Below the pieces are notes generated by a model. The model was not told where the DNA came from, searched no databases, and saw only the letters and a program-made list of their open reading frames with translations. Below, in pieces: positions 1-10,735 of a DNA stretch of 64,000 bases (position 1 is the stretch's first letter; every line of letters starts with the position of its first letter). The DNA lies in assembly GCF_042477335.2 (NCBI RefSeq), contig NC_091251.1, forward strand, positions 88,861,501 to 88,925,500, read 5' to 3'. A program made the translations under genes and the position numbers. The stretch is from Ovis canadensis (lineage: Eukaryota > Chordata > Mammalia > Artiodactyla > Bovidae).

Positions 1-250
1 TAAAGAATCTGCCTGCAATGCAGAAGACACCAGTTCAATTCCTGGGTCAGGAAGATCTCCTGGAGAAGGGATAGGCTATCCACTTCAGTATTCTTGGGCT
101 TCCCCGGTGGCACAGACAGTAAAGAATTCAAGGAGGGTATGGCAACTCACTCCAGTATTCTTGCCTGGGGAATCCCCATGGACAGAGGAGCCTGGCAGGT
201 CCATGAGGTCGAAAAGAGTCAGACATGACTGAGCAACTAAGCCCAGCACA
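1..250 (+). mobile_element. Bov-tA-type SINE, dimeric form, left end cut by the window
   Basis: A tRNA-derived head (box-B-like GTTCAATTCCTGG near 33-45) is followed near position 97 by a second head beginning GGCTTCCCCGGTGG. The Bov-A body follows, with ACTCCAGTATTCTTGCC and the 3' GACATGACTGAGCAACTAA. The second head lacks most of its middle. These SINEs are mobilised by BovB LINE machinery. The true 5' end lies outside the window. Confidence 0.85.
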
Positions 251-2375
251 ACACCGCACCATACAGGAACCATTCTCCCCGTATTTTGGTAACTGAACCT
301 CCTTGGACTGGAAATTGAAAGAACATAATATTATTCTAAACCTTATTCTTTTGCAAACAGAATAATGGCAAAATTCCAGCATAATACTGGACATTTACAT
401 AATGCCCTTTTTCACAGGCATTCATAGGGCTTTGCAAAATTTTTATGCATTTTTTCAATATTAAATAAGAAGACAGGCAAAGCTGATTGATTTTAGATGG
501 GGAAAGAGGGATAGGTAAAGCCTGAGGGGGGAAAGTGTGAAACAGAAAGCTTAACAGTATATTCCTGACTCTGAACCTAGTGCTTGTTCTCTCCACTATC
601 CTTCTAAAAGCAAAGGATTTTTCCTTTTCTTGAGTCTGCTATTCAATAGCACCATGTGAATATTGAAAAGCAAAGAACATTAAAATGGCCCTTAGTATTG
701 GACACAGAAAATAGACATGTTTAGAAGGCAATGTTTATTAAAAATGGGTTCCAAAGAAGCCTATTTTATGAATTAAGAAGCCAATAGCGAGTCAAAATTA
801 GAGGAAAATATTAAATACCAATAAAATGAGCTGTACCTTTGTATACCCTAATAATGGAAGTACAGGAAACTGTTAGCTAAAAAACAGATGAGACTACCCT
901 TAAGTAACTTAGAGTAATAGATTATAATCCATCTGATAAATTTCTCAAAACAAAAATATATGCAGCTTGGACTCACTAGGAATTTTTCAGAATATTAGAT
1001 TTAGAAGAGAAGAGAAAAGTACCTGAAATAGAAAAGCCAGGTGGAGAGGAGAGGCAAGGAATATATAGAGTGATTAAATTCTGAGCCTGACTTGGAAAAA
1101 AAAACAGTAAAAAGAACTAGTGACGTGATAATAGCCCCAAGGATTTAAAAAGAGTTTCCTCAAATATATCTGGGGGATAAGAAACACTGGAGAGAAAATA
1201 GACCCATTAATAAATGACAAATGAGATGAAATGAGATTTTGAAATAGTTGGGCTACTGAACTGCTTTCTTAAAAAATAGCTCTTTTAACAAGAAAAACAA
1301 AAAAGAGGGATAAGGACGGGGAAGGAACAAGGCTTGTCAGCAGAATGCTGATAAATAGTGAGCAAGGGAATTCAGTCCTTGCAAAAAAAAAAAAGGATTT
1401 TCCAAATCAGCAAACTTGGGGGATATGCCTTCTACTGGGGATAAGAAAGAACTGAGTAATTTATATACTGAAGCACATTTTCTCTTGCATCTTCTTCCAG
1501 CCAGAATGATCAAACCATATTATCAACCCCAGAAACTAACTTCATGCAAATCACCTGTATTGTGTTCTTACTTCTAATATCCTCAGATAATCTCACATGC
1601 TTTTAACAAACGTTAATTATCTCCTAGTGCCAAGCACTGTATTAGGAACTGCAAATACAAAGGCTGAAACATTAGCACGTATTCTAATTCATCCAGCTTA
1701 GCTTGGGCCCCTCAGTTTTGTTCAGGACCTCGTTTTTTAACAAGCACACATACACACACATGCAACATCAACCTACAAGCATACAAGTTAATACCTTTTT
1801 TCCTTTATATGACATTTACTTATCTTCATTCCTAAACTGAGGATTCTGGAACTAAATACTCATGACCTTGAGCAAGCCAGTCATAGCCCTGAAGCTCTCA
1901 GAAAGCCCATCAACTTTCTTCTAAAGCACAGTAGTTTTAACTGAAAAAGTGATTAATATATATGGTTTACATTTCAGACTCTCAAAAGGATCAATATACA
2001 ATTAAAAGTAAGCATTCCTGTCAACCTAAATTACTAGACCTCCTTCCCCAGAAGTCATCACTATTGAATTATTTATGTAGTAATCTACCATATACTTTTC
2101 ATATACAAAAATAGGTATATGAATACTTTTAAAAGAAAACTTAAACTAGCTGATTCTAAACCCTGTTCTTCATTTTTGCCCTTTCTTAATAAATTCCTCT
2201 ATATCTTGAATAGCTTTCTATAAGAGCAACAGAGAGATTTTTTATAAGCTACTTTAAAAAGTAGCTGCATAATATAGTATTTTATTGTACAGATTACTGT
2301 AATTTACTTAACATGTCTCCTATATTACACATATTGATTGCTTCCTCTCTTTTACCATTACAGAGAACTATGTTA
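251..2375. other. Intergenic, AT-rich, no gene seen
   Basis: There is no convincing coding region. A short MIR3-like piece may lie near 1,620-1,680 (CTAGTGCCAAGCACTGTATT). There is an A-run near 1,383-1,394 and a short CA-rich patch near 1,745-1,765. Otherwise it looks like unique or very decayed DNA. Confidence 0.6.
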
Positions 2376-2530
2376 TTTATGCATCTATAAAAAGGAGATA
2401 ATAATGTACTTCTGTGCAGAGTTAATGTAAAAATTACATGAGATAATTTATGTGAAATCATCTAGAATGCCTAGCACATGTTAGGCATTTTTGGTATGTG
2501 TTAGCTAAATGAATGAATTGAATGAGGGAG
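2376..2530 (+). repeat. MIR SINE fragment
   Basis: The order of motifs matches the MIR 3' half: an AAAAGGAGATAATAATG segment, then ATTACATGAGATAATTTATG, then GCCTAGCACATGTTAGGCA and a GAATGAATTG end. It is an old mammalian-wide, tRNA-derived SINE, strongly diverged. Confidence 0.6.
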
Positions 2531-2770
2531 CAAATGAACCAGCAATACTCCCTGTTTTGTTCCTGTTCAGTGTCAGTCTCCATCCACCAGAATAAAAACT
2601 ATAAAAGTAGAAATCAATCTTACTTGTCTTTGGTCACTGCTGAATCCTTACAGCTTAAAATAAGTGCCTTGTATATAGTAAATGTTCAAATTGGTTAATG
2701 AATATCATTAGCCATCATTGTTACTTTCCTATGACTCAGTTTTAATTTCAAGATAAAAAGGCGGTGGTTT

Positions 2771-2886
2771 AATGACTAAGTCATGTCCGACTCTTGCAAC
2801 CCCATGGACTGTAGTCTGCCAGGCTCCTCTGTCCATGGGATTTCCCAAGCAAAAGTACTGGAGTGAGTTGCCATTTCCTTCTCCAA
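2771..2886 (-). mobile_element. Bov-A-type SINE body, truncated
   Basis: Reverse-complement SINE signatures are present: CATGTCCGACTCTTGCAACC, CCATGGACTGTAG, GTCCATGGGATTT and GTTGCCATTTCCTTCTCC. The tRNA head is missing, as expected of 5' truncation. Confidence 0.85.
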
Positions 2887-3501
2887 TAAAAGAGCCTATT
2901 TAAGATGAAAAACAGCACAGCCTTCTTTCAAGGGAGATTATTTGTAATTTGATTCTGAGAAAAGTTAAAGATCAAGGCCACTCCCAGAGGAGTGTAAGAC
3001 CCTGGCAACTTAAACTATCCTGCCTGCCCACACTAATCTCTCACTCGGAAGCCAGTTACACCGTCAGCAATTTTCATAAGCCTCTTGGGATATCATTATA
3101 GGCAGAAATTTTGAAAGTGACTTCAATTACATTTAAAAAAAAAAAAGAATAGGTGCAACACCTACACGGCCCTGCCTCCACATCAGATGCCCAGGGTGAC
3201 AACTCTCATTGCCCTACCCAAGGGATCAGCCTATTAAAGACAGCAAGCATTTGTGAATTGATCACTGTTTTCGAATATAGATCAAAGTCAGGTCAAAGAT
3301 TTCTTTATAAGAACATTATGCTCACTAGAATTTCTTTCTTAATTTGGAGAAATATCTCAACTCTGGGTACACCATGCAAATATGTCTCCTATAGGAACAA
3401 CGCTTGTCCCATGTGTTGCTACAAGAAAAGAAAAAAAAGATAACCACTGGTCTAGAATAGGACTTTTTAAGTCATGTGAGAAAAAGTTGGTCAGATTTCT
3501 G
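2887..3501. other. Intergenic, no gene seen
   Basis: No gene or clear repeat is recognised. It contains an A-run of about 12 at 3,135-3,146. Open frames here are short and lack coding features. Confidence 0.5.
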
Positions 3502-3652
3502 GGACTTCCCTGGTGGCTCAGAAGGTAAACAGTCTGCCCACAATGCAGGAGACCTGGGTTTGATCCCTGGTTTGGGAAGATCCCCTGGAGAAGAAAATGG
3601 CAACCCATTCAAGTATTCTTGCCTGGAAAACCCCATGGATGGAGAAGCCTTG
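3502..3652 (+). mobile_element. Bov-tA SINE, 3' truncated
   Basis: It starts GGACTTCCCTGGTGGCTCAG, has a box-B-like GGTTTGATCCCTGG and AGATCCCCTGGAGAAG, and stops in the body after CCCCATGGATGGAGAAGCC. The 3' GGACACGACTGAGCGAC part is absent. Confidence 0.9.
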
Positions 3653-4259
3653 TAATTGCATATCTGGGACAAGCAAAGTCTTAAGTTTGGGAATAATGTT
3701 AGAACTCAATAAATTGTGTTGAGCCTCACTTGGCTCATTCTCAACTTGTTTTCATGTTCAGACGCAAACACCTGGGAAGTATTAGTATAATACTGTACTC
3801 TCTTCACTCTTTACTTCTAGTAGAGTGCAGAAACATGCACCCCAAAATGGAGAGTGCATTCTGAAGGCAGAGCAAGAATCTTTTAAGTCCTTTCTCCATG
3901 GCTGTCCCTTTCTATAACCTTCTACAGATGGCAGCTGCTGCCCAAAACATTCAATCACAGCGTCTCCAAGACTCTACCTGACACCTAGCCCATGAGTTTC
4001 TCTCTCTTCTTCCTCACCTCCCCACGGAAACCCGCCTCTCACATGGTGTAAGTTTTGGGCGTGTAGTTTTCCCTTCTTCAGTGCTGATTGAAACAGATAC
4101 CCTTTATTGTCAGAATTATCTCAAGTGACTTGAAAGGTTTTTGTTTGTTTTGGTTTTAAATCTTCTATTATTATTTCTAAATACAGATGTTTCCATGTTT
4201 TCTTCCTTCTTATTTTCCTAGTTTTAAAATTAGAATATTTTGATTCTACAATAAGAAGA
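3653..4259. other. Intergenic, no gene seen
   Basis: No coding signal or clear repeat is recognised. A short GTTT-rich tract lies near 4,140-4,155. Confidence 0.5.
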
Positions 4260-4990
4260 ATGTTTTTAATTGTAAAAGTTTCCACGTGCTCATGAGAGAA
4301 ATTTTGGAAAGTCCAAAAAAAATAGAGGAAAATATGATCACTGAGAGCACCTTGATTTTAGTGTATCTTCTTCAGTATTCTAAACAAACACACACGTATA
4401 TATACACACACATAGACTCTGCTGTTTTATGTTTGTTTCTATTTCATATTGTGTTTTGAGTGTTTTCTCTTTTTAATAATAATCTTTCAGAGTAAGATTT
4501 GTATGGCTCAATGAATTCTATTGCACGGATATATCATAATTTATTCACCTATTCTCCTGTTGTTAGAAACTTAGATTATTTTCAATTTTTCATGACTTTA
4601 TAATGAATGTTCATTAATCTTTGAATCTAGGATATTTCCTTAAAATAGATCACTAAAAATTAGAATTCCTGAACCAAAAATGATAAACATTTCTTAAAAG
4701 TTTATGAAAATTTCAACTGTACCCCAAAGTAGAGAAACCAGTATAATAAACTTCCCTATATATTAAGAATATCACTGCACAGTCAAACATTTATCAAAAA
4801 TTTTGCAAAATCTTTATTTTTAAGGTTATGGATATGCAGTATATTGTCTAATCACTTTCCTGAAGTGTGTCACTTTCACCAGAACTGTGAAGTTCCCACA
4901 AATACTCTAACCAGTATTGAGTATTTTCAATATCTAATCTCTGCTGGCTAATTGGGTCAGTTATTTCAAATCTAACTTGTCAGAATATGG
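4260..4990 (-). repeat. Old L1 3' end fragment
   Basis: Degenerate phrases typical of reverse-oriented L1 3' UTRs occur in order: ATTCACCTATTCTCCTGTTG, TTAGATTATTTTCAATTTTT, GAATGTTCATTAATC, TAGAATTCCTGAACC and ACTCTAACCAGTATTGAG. A CA/TA tract sits at about 4,388-4,415. The family is judged by eye only. Confidence 0.55.
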
Positions 4991-5477
4991 CATTATATTG
5001 TCCCAGAGTCCAGCTCAGATCCTTTGAGAATTCTTTTCATCCCACAATGCAATTTCTATTTTTTAAGACTGCCTGCCTGTCTTCAGTTGAGCAGAGGAAC
5101 TCAGACTTCATCTGACAGTACTTCCACCTCTAGAGAGAATGGGCATAGCAGCAGCTCCTTCTCTATGAGACTCTCTTCGGTATACTTGAGCAGTGCAATT
5201 GATCATCCTGTTACTCATCAGGAATCACTGTGATTAATCATGATTGAAGGTGGTTGGCAGCTTTTAATCTCATACTAACAGTTTCCATGTGTCAGTCTTC
5301 TTCAAGTTCTGCATCTTTGCTGAACAGACTAAACTATAGAATATATAATTAAACATGGCATTATATGCATTATCAGAACTAGGTTGGTCTATTTATAGAG
5401 AAATTGAATATCTCACAGGCTTAACACTTTTATTTCAGGCTAGATGTTCATAGGCAAAGGATTATTATTGTTGCTAT
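4991..5477. other. Intergenic, no gene seen
   Basis: Apparently unique sequence up to the tail of the adjacent BovB. No gene is supported. Confidence 0.5.
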
Positions 5478-7883
5478 TCAGTTCAGTTCAGTCGCTCAGT
5501 CGTGTCCAACTCTTTCCGACCCCATGAATCGCAGCACGCCAGGCCTCCCTGTCCATCACCAACTCCCGGAGTTCACTCAGATTCACGTCCATCGAGTCAG
5601 TGATGCCATCGAGCCATCTCATCCTCTGTCATCCCCTTCTCCTCCTGCCCCCAATCCCTCCCAGCATCAGAGTCTTTTCCAATGAGTCAACTCTTCGCAT
5701 GAGGTAGCCAAAGTACTGGAGTTTCAGCTTTAGCATCATTCCTTCCAAAGAAATCCCAGGGCTGATCTCCCTCAGAATGGACTGGTTGGATCTCCTTGCA
5801 GTCCAACTGACTCTCAAGAGTCTTCTCCAACACCACAGTTCAAAAGCATCAATTCTTTGGCACTCAGCCTTCTTCACAGTCCAACTCTCACATCCATACA
5901 TGACCACAGGAAAAACCATAACCTTGACTAGGTGGACCTTAGTCAGCAAAGTAATATCTCTGCTTTTGAATATGCTGTCTAGGTTGGTCATAACTTTTCT
6001 TCCAAGGAGTAAGCATCTTTTAATTTCGTGGCTGTAATCACCATCTGCAGTGATTTTGGAGTCCGAAAAAATAAAGTCTGACACTGCTTCTACTGTTTCC
6101 CCATCTATTTCTCATGAAGTGATGGGACCGGATGCCATGATCTTCATTTTCTGAATGTTGAGCTTTAAGCCAGCTTTTTCACTCTCCTCTTTCACTTTCA
6201 TCAAGAGACTTTTTAGCTCCTCTTCACTTTCTGCCATAAGGGTGGTGTCATCTGCATATCTGAGCTTATTGATATTTCTCCCACCAATCTTGATTCCAGC
6301 TTGTGTTTCTTCCAGCCCAGCATTTCTCATGATGTACTCTGCATATAGGTTAAATAAGCAGGGTGACCATATACAGCCTTGACGCACTCCTTTTCCTATT
6401 TGGAACCAATCTGTTGTTCTATGTCCAGTTCTAACTGTTGCTTCCTGACCTGCATAGAGGTTTCTCAAGAGGCAAGTCAGGTGGCCTGGTATTCCCATCT
6501 CTTTCAGAATTTTCCACAGCTTATTGTGATCCACACAGTCAAAGGCTTTGGCATAGTCAATAAAGCAGAAATAGATGGTTTTCTGGAACTCTCTTGCTCT
6601 TTCCATGATCCAGCGGATGTTGGCAATTTGATCTCTGGTTCCTCTGCCTTTTCTAAAATCAGCTTGAACATCAGGAAGTTCATGGTTCACGTACTGCTGA
6701 AGCCTGGCTTGGAGAATTTTGAGCATTACTTTACTAGTATGTGAGATGAGTGCAATTGTGCAGTAGTTTGAGCATTCTTTGGCATTGCCTTTCTTTGGGA
6801 TTGGAATGAAAACTGACCTTTTCCAGTCCTGTGGCCACTGCTGAGTTTTCCAAACTTGCTGGCATATTGAGTGCAGCACTTTCACAGCATCATCTTTCAG
6901 GATTTGAAATAGCTCAACTGGAATGCCATCACCTCCACTAGCTTTGTTTGTAGTGATGCTTTCTAAGGCCCACTTGACTTCACATTCCAAGACGTCTGGC
7001 TCTAGCTGAGTGATCACACCATCGTGATTATCCGGGTCGTGAAGATCTTTTTTGCACAGTTCTTCTGTGTATTCTTGCCACCTCTTCTTAGTATCTTCTA
7101 CTTCTGTTAGGTCCATACCATTTCTGTCCTTTATCGAGCCCATCTTTACATGAAATGTTCCCTTGGTATCTCTAATTTTCTTGAAGAGATCTCTAGTCTT
7201 TCCCATTCTGTTCTTTTCCTCTATTTCTTTACATTGTTTGCTGAAGAAAGCTTTCTTGTCTCTTCTTGCTATTCTCTGGAACTCTGCATTCACATGCCTA
7301 TATCTTTCCTTTTCTCCTTTGCTTTTCGCCTCTCTTCTTTTCACAGCTATTTGTAAGGCCTCCCCAGAAAGCCATTTTGCTTTTTTGCATTTCTTTTCCA
7401 TGGGGATGGGTCTTGATCCCTGTCTCCTGTACAATGTCACGAACCTCATTCCATAGTTCATCAGGCACTCTATCTCAGATCTAGGCCCTTAAATCTATTT
7501 CTCACTTCCACTGTATAATCATAAGGGATTTGATTTAGGTCATACCTGAATGGTCTAGCGGTTTTCCCTACTTTCTTCAATTTAAGTCTGAATTTGGCAA
7601 TAAGGAGTTCATCATCTGAGCCACAGTCAGCTCCTGGTCTTGTTTTTGTTGACTGTATAGAGCTTCTCCATCTTTGGCTACAAAGAATATAATCAATCTG
7701 ATTTTGGTGTTGACCATCTGGTGATGTCCATGTGTAGAGTCCTCTCTTGTGTTGTGGGAAGAGGGTGTTTGCTATGGCCAGTGCATTTTCTTGGCAAAAC
7801 TCTATTGTCTTTGCCCTGCTTCATTCCATATTCCAAGGCCAAATTTGCCTGTTACTCCAGGTGTTTCTTGACTCCCTGCTTTG
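5478..7883 (-). mobile_element. BovB LINE (RTE clade), 5' truncated
   Basis: The 3' end lies at the left, with the typical GTTCAGTTCAGT tail. The element reads leftward through the reverse transcriptase and ends at about 7,883 inside the C-terminal part of the endonuclease region, so about 2.4 kb is kept. BovB is the ruminant RTE retrotransposon thought to have entered the lineage horizontally. Its 3' tail is shared with Bov SINEs, which use its enzymes. This is the largest and least damaged copy in the window. Confidence 0.93.
5629..7461 (-). pseudogene. BovB reverse transcriptase, interrupted by an in-frame stop
   Basis: A 449-codon frame (7,461 down to 6,112) ends at a TGA at 6,114-6,112 and resumes in the same frame for 151 codons (6,084 to 5,629). 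The first part holds recognisable RT motifs: FIDYAKAFDCVD (motif A), GVRQGCIWSPCLFN (motif B) and LRYADDTTLMA (motif C, the YADD catalytic box). The second part carries the C-terminal region with VVMYGCESWTV and a basic GGRRRRG, ending at another TGA. Both stops look like single transitions (a Trp TGG and a CpG-containing CGA). The RT normally reverse-transcribes BovB and Bov SINE RNA on nicked target DNA. The endonuclease domain is mostly missing, so this copy cannot be autonomous. Confidence 0.9.
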
Positions 7884-8063
7884 TTATTATGCAAATAATA
7901 TAATGGTTCTATGTTGTACTAGAAAGACCACGAAGATGGGAATAGAGGCAAAGTATAAACTTAACTCTGCTATTAATTAGTTATGTCATGTTAGGTTTGT
8001 TTTAAAATCACTTAAGATTTAATTTTTATCTGCTTTACTAAAATCCTGTGCAGTTCTACCTAC

Positions 8064-8178
8064 AGCCTGTCATACAGAGTGAAGTCAGTCAGAGAAAAAC
8101 AAATGTTATATATTAATGCATATATATGGACTCCAGAAAAATGGTATTGATGAACCCATTTGTAGGACAGTAATAGAG
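8064..8178 (+). repeat. Artiodactyl L1 3' UTR fragment
   Basis: The phrases CATACAGAGTGAAGTCAGTC, AGAGAAAAACAAATGTTATA and CCAGAAAAATGGTATTGATG follow the artiodactyl L1 3' UTR. The next SINE directly abuts its right end, near AGAGATGC. Confidence 0.6.
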
Positions 8179-8179
8179 A

Positions 8180-8321
8180 TGCTAGCTCAAATAGTGAAGA
8201 GTCTACCTGCAATGTGGGAGACCTGGGTTTGATCCCTGGGTTGGGAAGATCTCCTGGAGAAGGGCATGGTAACCCGCTCCAGTATTCTTTCCTGGAGAAT
8301 CCCCATAGACAGAGGAGCCTA
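8180..8321 (+). mobile_element. Bov-tA SINE fragment
   Basis: It contains AGTCTACCTGCAATGTGGGA, GGTTTGATCCCTGGGTTGG, CTCCAGTATTCTTTCCTGG and CAGAGGAGCC. It lacks the first bases of the head and the 3' end. Confidence 0.85.
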
Positions 8322-10549
8322 CTCACCCCTTTTAAACATTTTTAATGTTCCTAGGGCAGTATTATTTTTAAACACTAAGCCATATCATAACTTCAGTTCC
8401 AAAGAACTTTTACTTAATGAATGTGAACCTCTTAAATTAAGCTTTGTGACCATTGTAAACAGTCTCTAATGAATGAGAAAACTTAATGAATGAAAAAATT
8501 TCAGGACTTTTACTGTCATGATGCATTACTACATAATGCACTTCATTTTCTTTTTAGTAAATGCTGTTTGGCTTACCGATAAGTTTATAATACATGTACC
8601 CAAGTAATAATACTTTATTTAAAATGATTCTGTAGTTCAGAAATAGTGTTTAATTTGATGCCTCATTTTGTAACATTCAGAAAGTTTGCTATAGTGCACC
8701 CAAACTGAAATTGGAAAAGGAGTCTGATTTGGTATAGTAAACAAATCTCTGAATAAAATTTTCTGTGCATGGAAAATAGCAGCTTATAAAGTCAGAAGAT
8801 TTTCAATTTTGTCACTTAGCACTATACAGCCTTTCAAAAATACAATCCCTGCTCAGACTGTTTTTTTATATTTTCTAATTATCATTTATAATCCCCTAAT
8901 TACTTATTTGCAAGTACAAATTTTAAAAATGCTGCAATGCAATGTACTTATTTTTATTCTGTAGTGTCTAAAGTTATACATGGTTATTACTAAATTTTTA
9001 AAACTTCAGTAGAGAGATACTTTATGCTGTTTGGTTTTTTCAGTTGATGTAGCGTATAAGCCTATATGAACAGCTAAACCAGAATCAGAGAATTCTCTGC
9101 TCAGTTTAGACTACTGAGCCTACTTGTGATTCTGACTATACAATATGCCTAGATTGTCTACTAATGTTACATTTTATTTATATAATACTTTTTAATGTCC
9201 CCCATAAGGCCTAACAATAAATGTCAAAAATATCTGTGGTTTGGGGGGTTTGGTTTTCATTTTGTTTTGGAGAGTGTTGCCTCTGTCATTCACTCCCTAT
9301 ACACTCAATCTAAACCTGTCAAATTAGGAAATGAGATCAAATTGGCATTTCATATAATTTAAGCAAAACATTGTGTAAATTACCTGGATCTAAAAGGCTA
9401 TTTGAAAGTGATCATTTCAATGCAAGAAAAAGAAAAACTTGAAAAGTACAGAAAAAATGGATTTACCTTGAGTTTAGGTTTCAAAATGGCAGCCTCCAGG
9501 CCAAATGAATCCCATAAATATGTTGTTTGATTCATGCAACACTTAAAAGTCAAGAAGCGACATAAAAAGTCAACCATTTTCTCTTTAAAGTCACTAAGAA
9601 CTGGCAGAGTTGGATCTGGATTTCAACTGGAGCCAAGTGGTGACTCCCATCCCCATACTTACTGCAGACAAAGCCTCTGCTGCCCTCTATCCCCACTCAG
9701 TCCCCACCGTGTAATAAGCTAGTCCCCCAAATCCATCTAGTTTATCCTACTCCCCATTTTTCCAGTTGTGCACCTGAAATCCCAGTATGACTTACCACTG
9801 AGTACACCCAAAATGTAACAATAAATTTCATCAATCCATTCTGTACTTCCATAAGTAAAGCAAGCTTCCTTTACAGACACAGGTGAATAACACACACAGG
9901 TATACACACACAGGTGAATAAAACTAGAAAATATTTTGGCTCCAACCTATTGTATCCATATATATTTAAATTAGATACAAAAGAATAATTTTTGCTATTG
10001 TTTACATATTTATACTTCTCTAGAGAGGATCTGAGATGATTTAGTAATAAAAAAGAGGAAGGTCATTTAAAAAATCAGGACCAAGAAAAATATTAATTGG
10101 AAGATCATAAGAAAGAAAGAGCTAGGACCCAAATGTCCAAAGGCACAAAATTACCTCTAAGATTCTCAGTAAACCAGAGGAAAAGAAAAACAAGACTTAG
10201 CTTATTGATTTATCCCTAAGGAAAACTGCATACCAATAGTTTCTTGAAGAAGCAACACTTTCTTTAGTACCTAATTCTGAGTGAAACGTGTGATATGTGA
10301 TCACCTGTGAGCAGCGCTGGTGGCCACAGAGTAGATAAGAGACTAATGTGTTGGATAATCTTCTTTACAAATTCAGGAAGGCTTCATAAAAATTTCTCAA
10401 GGCATCCCAAGTGAACGGTGAAGGTGTGACGCAAAATACGACTCAGAGGAGGCAAGAAGTTCTATAGATGACCCAGGAAAAATGATGCAAGTAAGCAGCC
10501 TTCTGCTGATGCACTGTGATCTGAGAAGAAATCTTGAAGTGATATTTCT
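8322..10549. other. Intergenic, AT-rich, no gene seen
   Basis: No gene or confident repeat in about 2.2 kb. Small CA-rich patches occur near 9,880-9,915. Some of the sequence may be decayed old LINE that I cannot assign. Confidence 0.5.
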
Positions 10550-10735
10550 CAACGGTCAGTCCACAGATCACATATCAAAATCACCAGGGAGTGCTTGTTA
10601 AAACTGTACTTTCTCTAGATGTACAGAGTAGGATCTCTGGGGGATGAGCCTGGAAATCTGCAGCTTTTACAAGTTTCCCAGGGGATTCTTAAATACAGCA
10701 GAGCCAAGAACCCCTGCCCCGGAGCAATGGTCTTT
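10550..10735 (+). repeat. MER5A-like hAT DNA transposon fossil
   Basis: The pattern matches MER5A: CACATATCAAAATCACCAGG at the left, GGATCTCTGGGGGATGAGCC in the middle, and TTTCCCAGGGGATTCTTAAA at the right. It is a short, non-autonomous mammalian element with no coding capacity. Confidence 0.7.

Noticed and set aside
5478-7883. A viral reverse transcriptase or recent retrovirus
   Set aside because: The RT has BovB/RTE motifs and tail, with no LTR, gag, protease or integrase. It is a non-LTR LINE.
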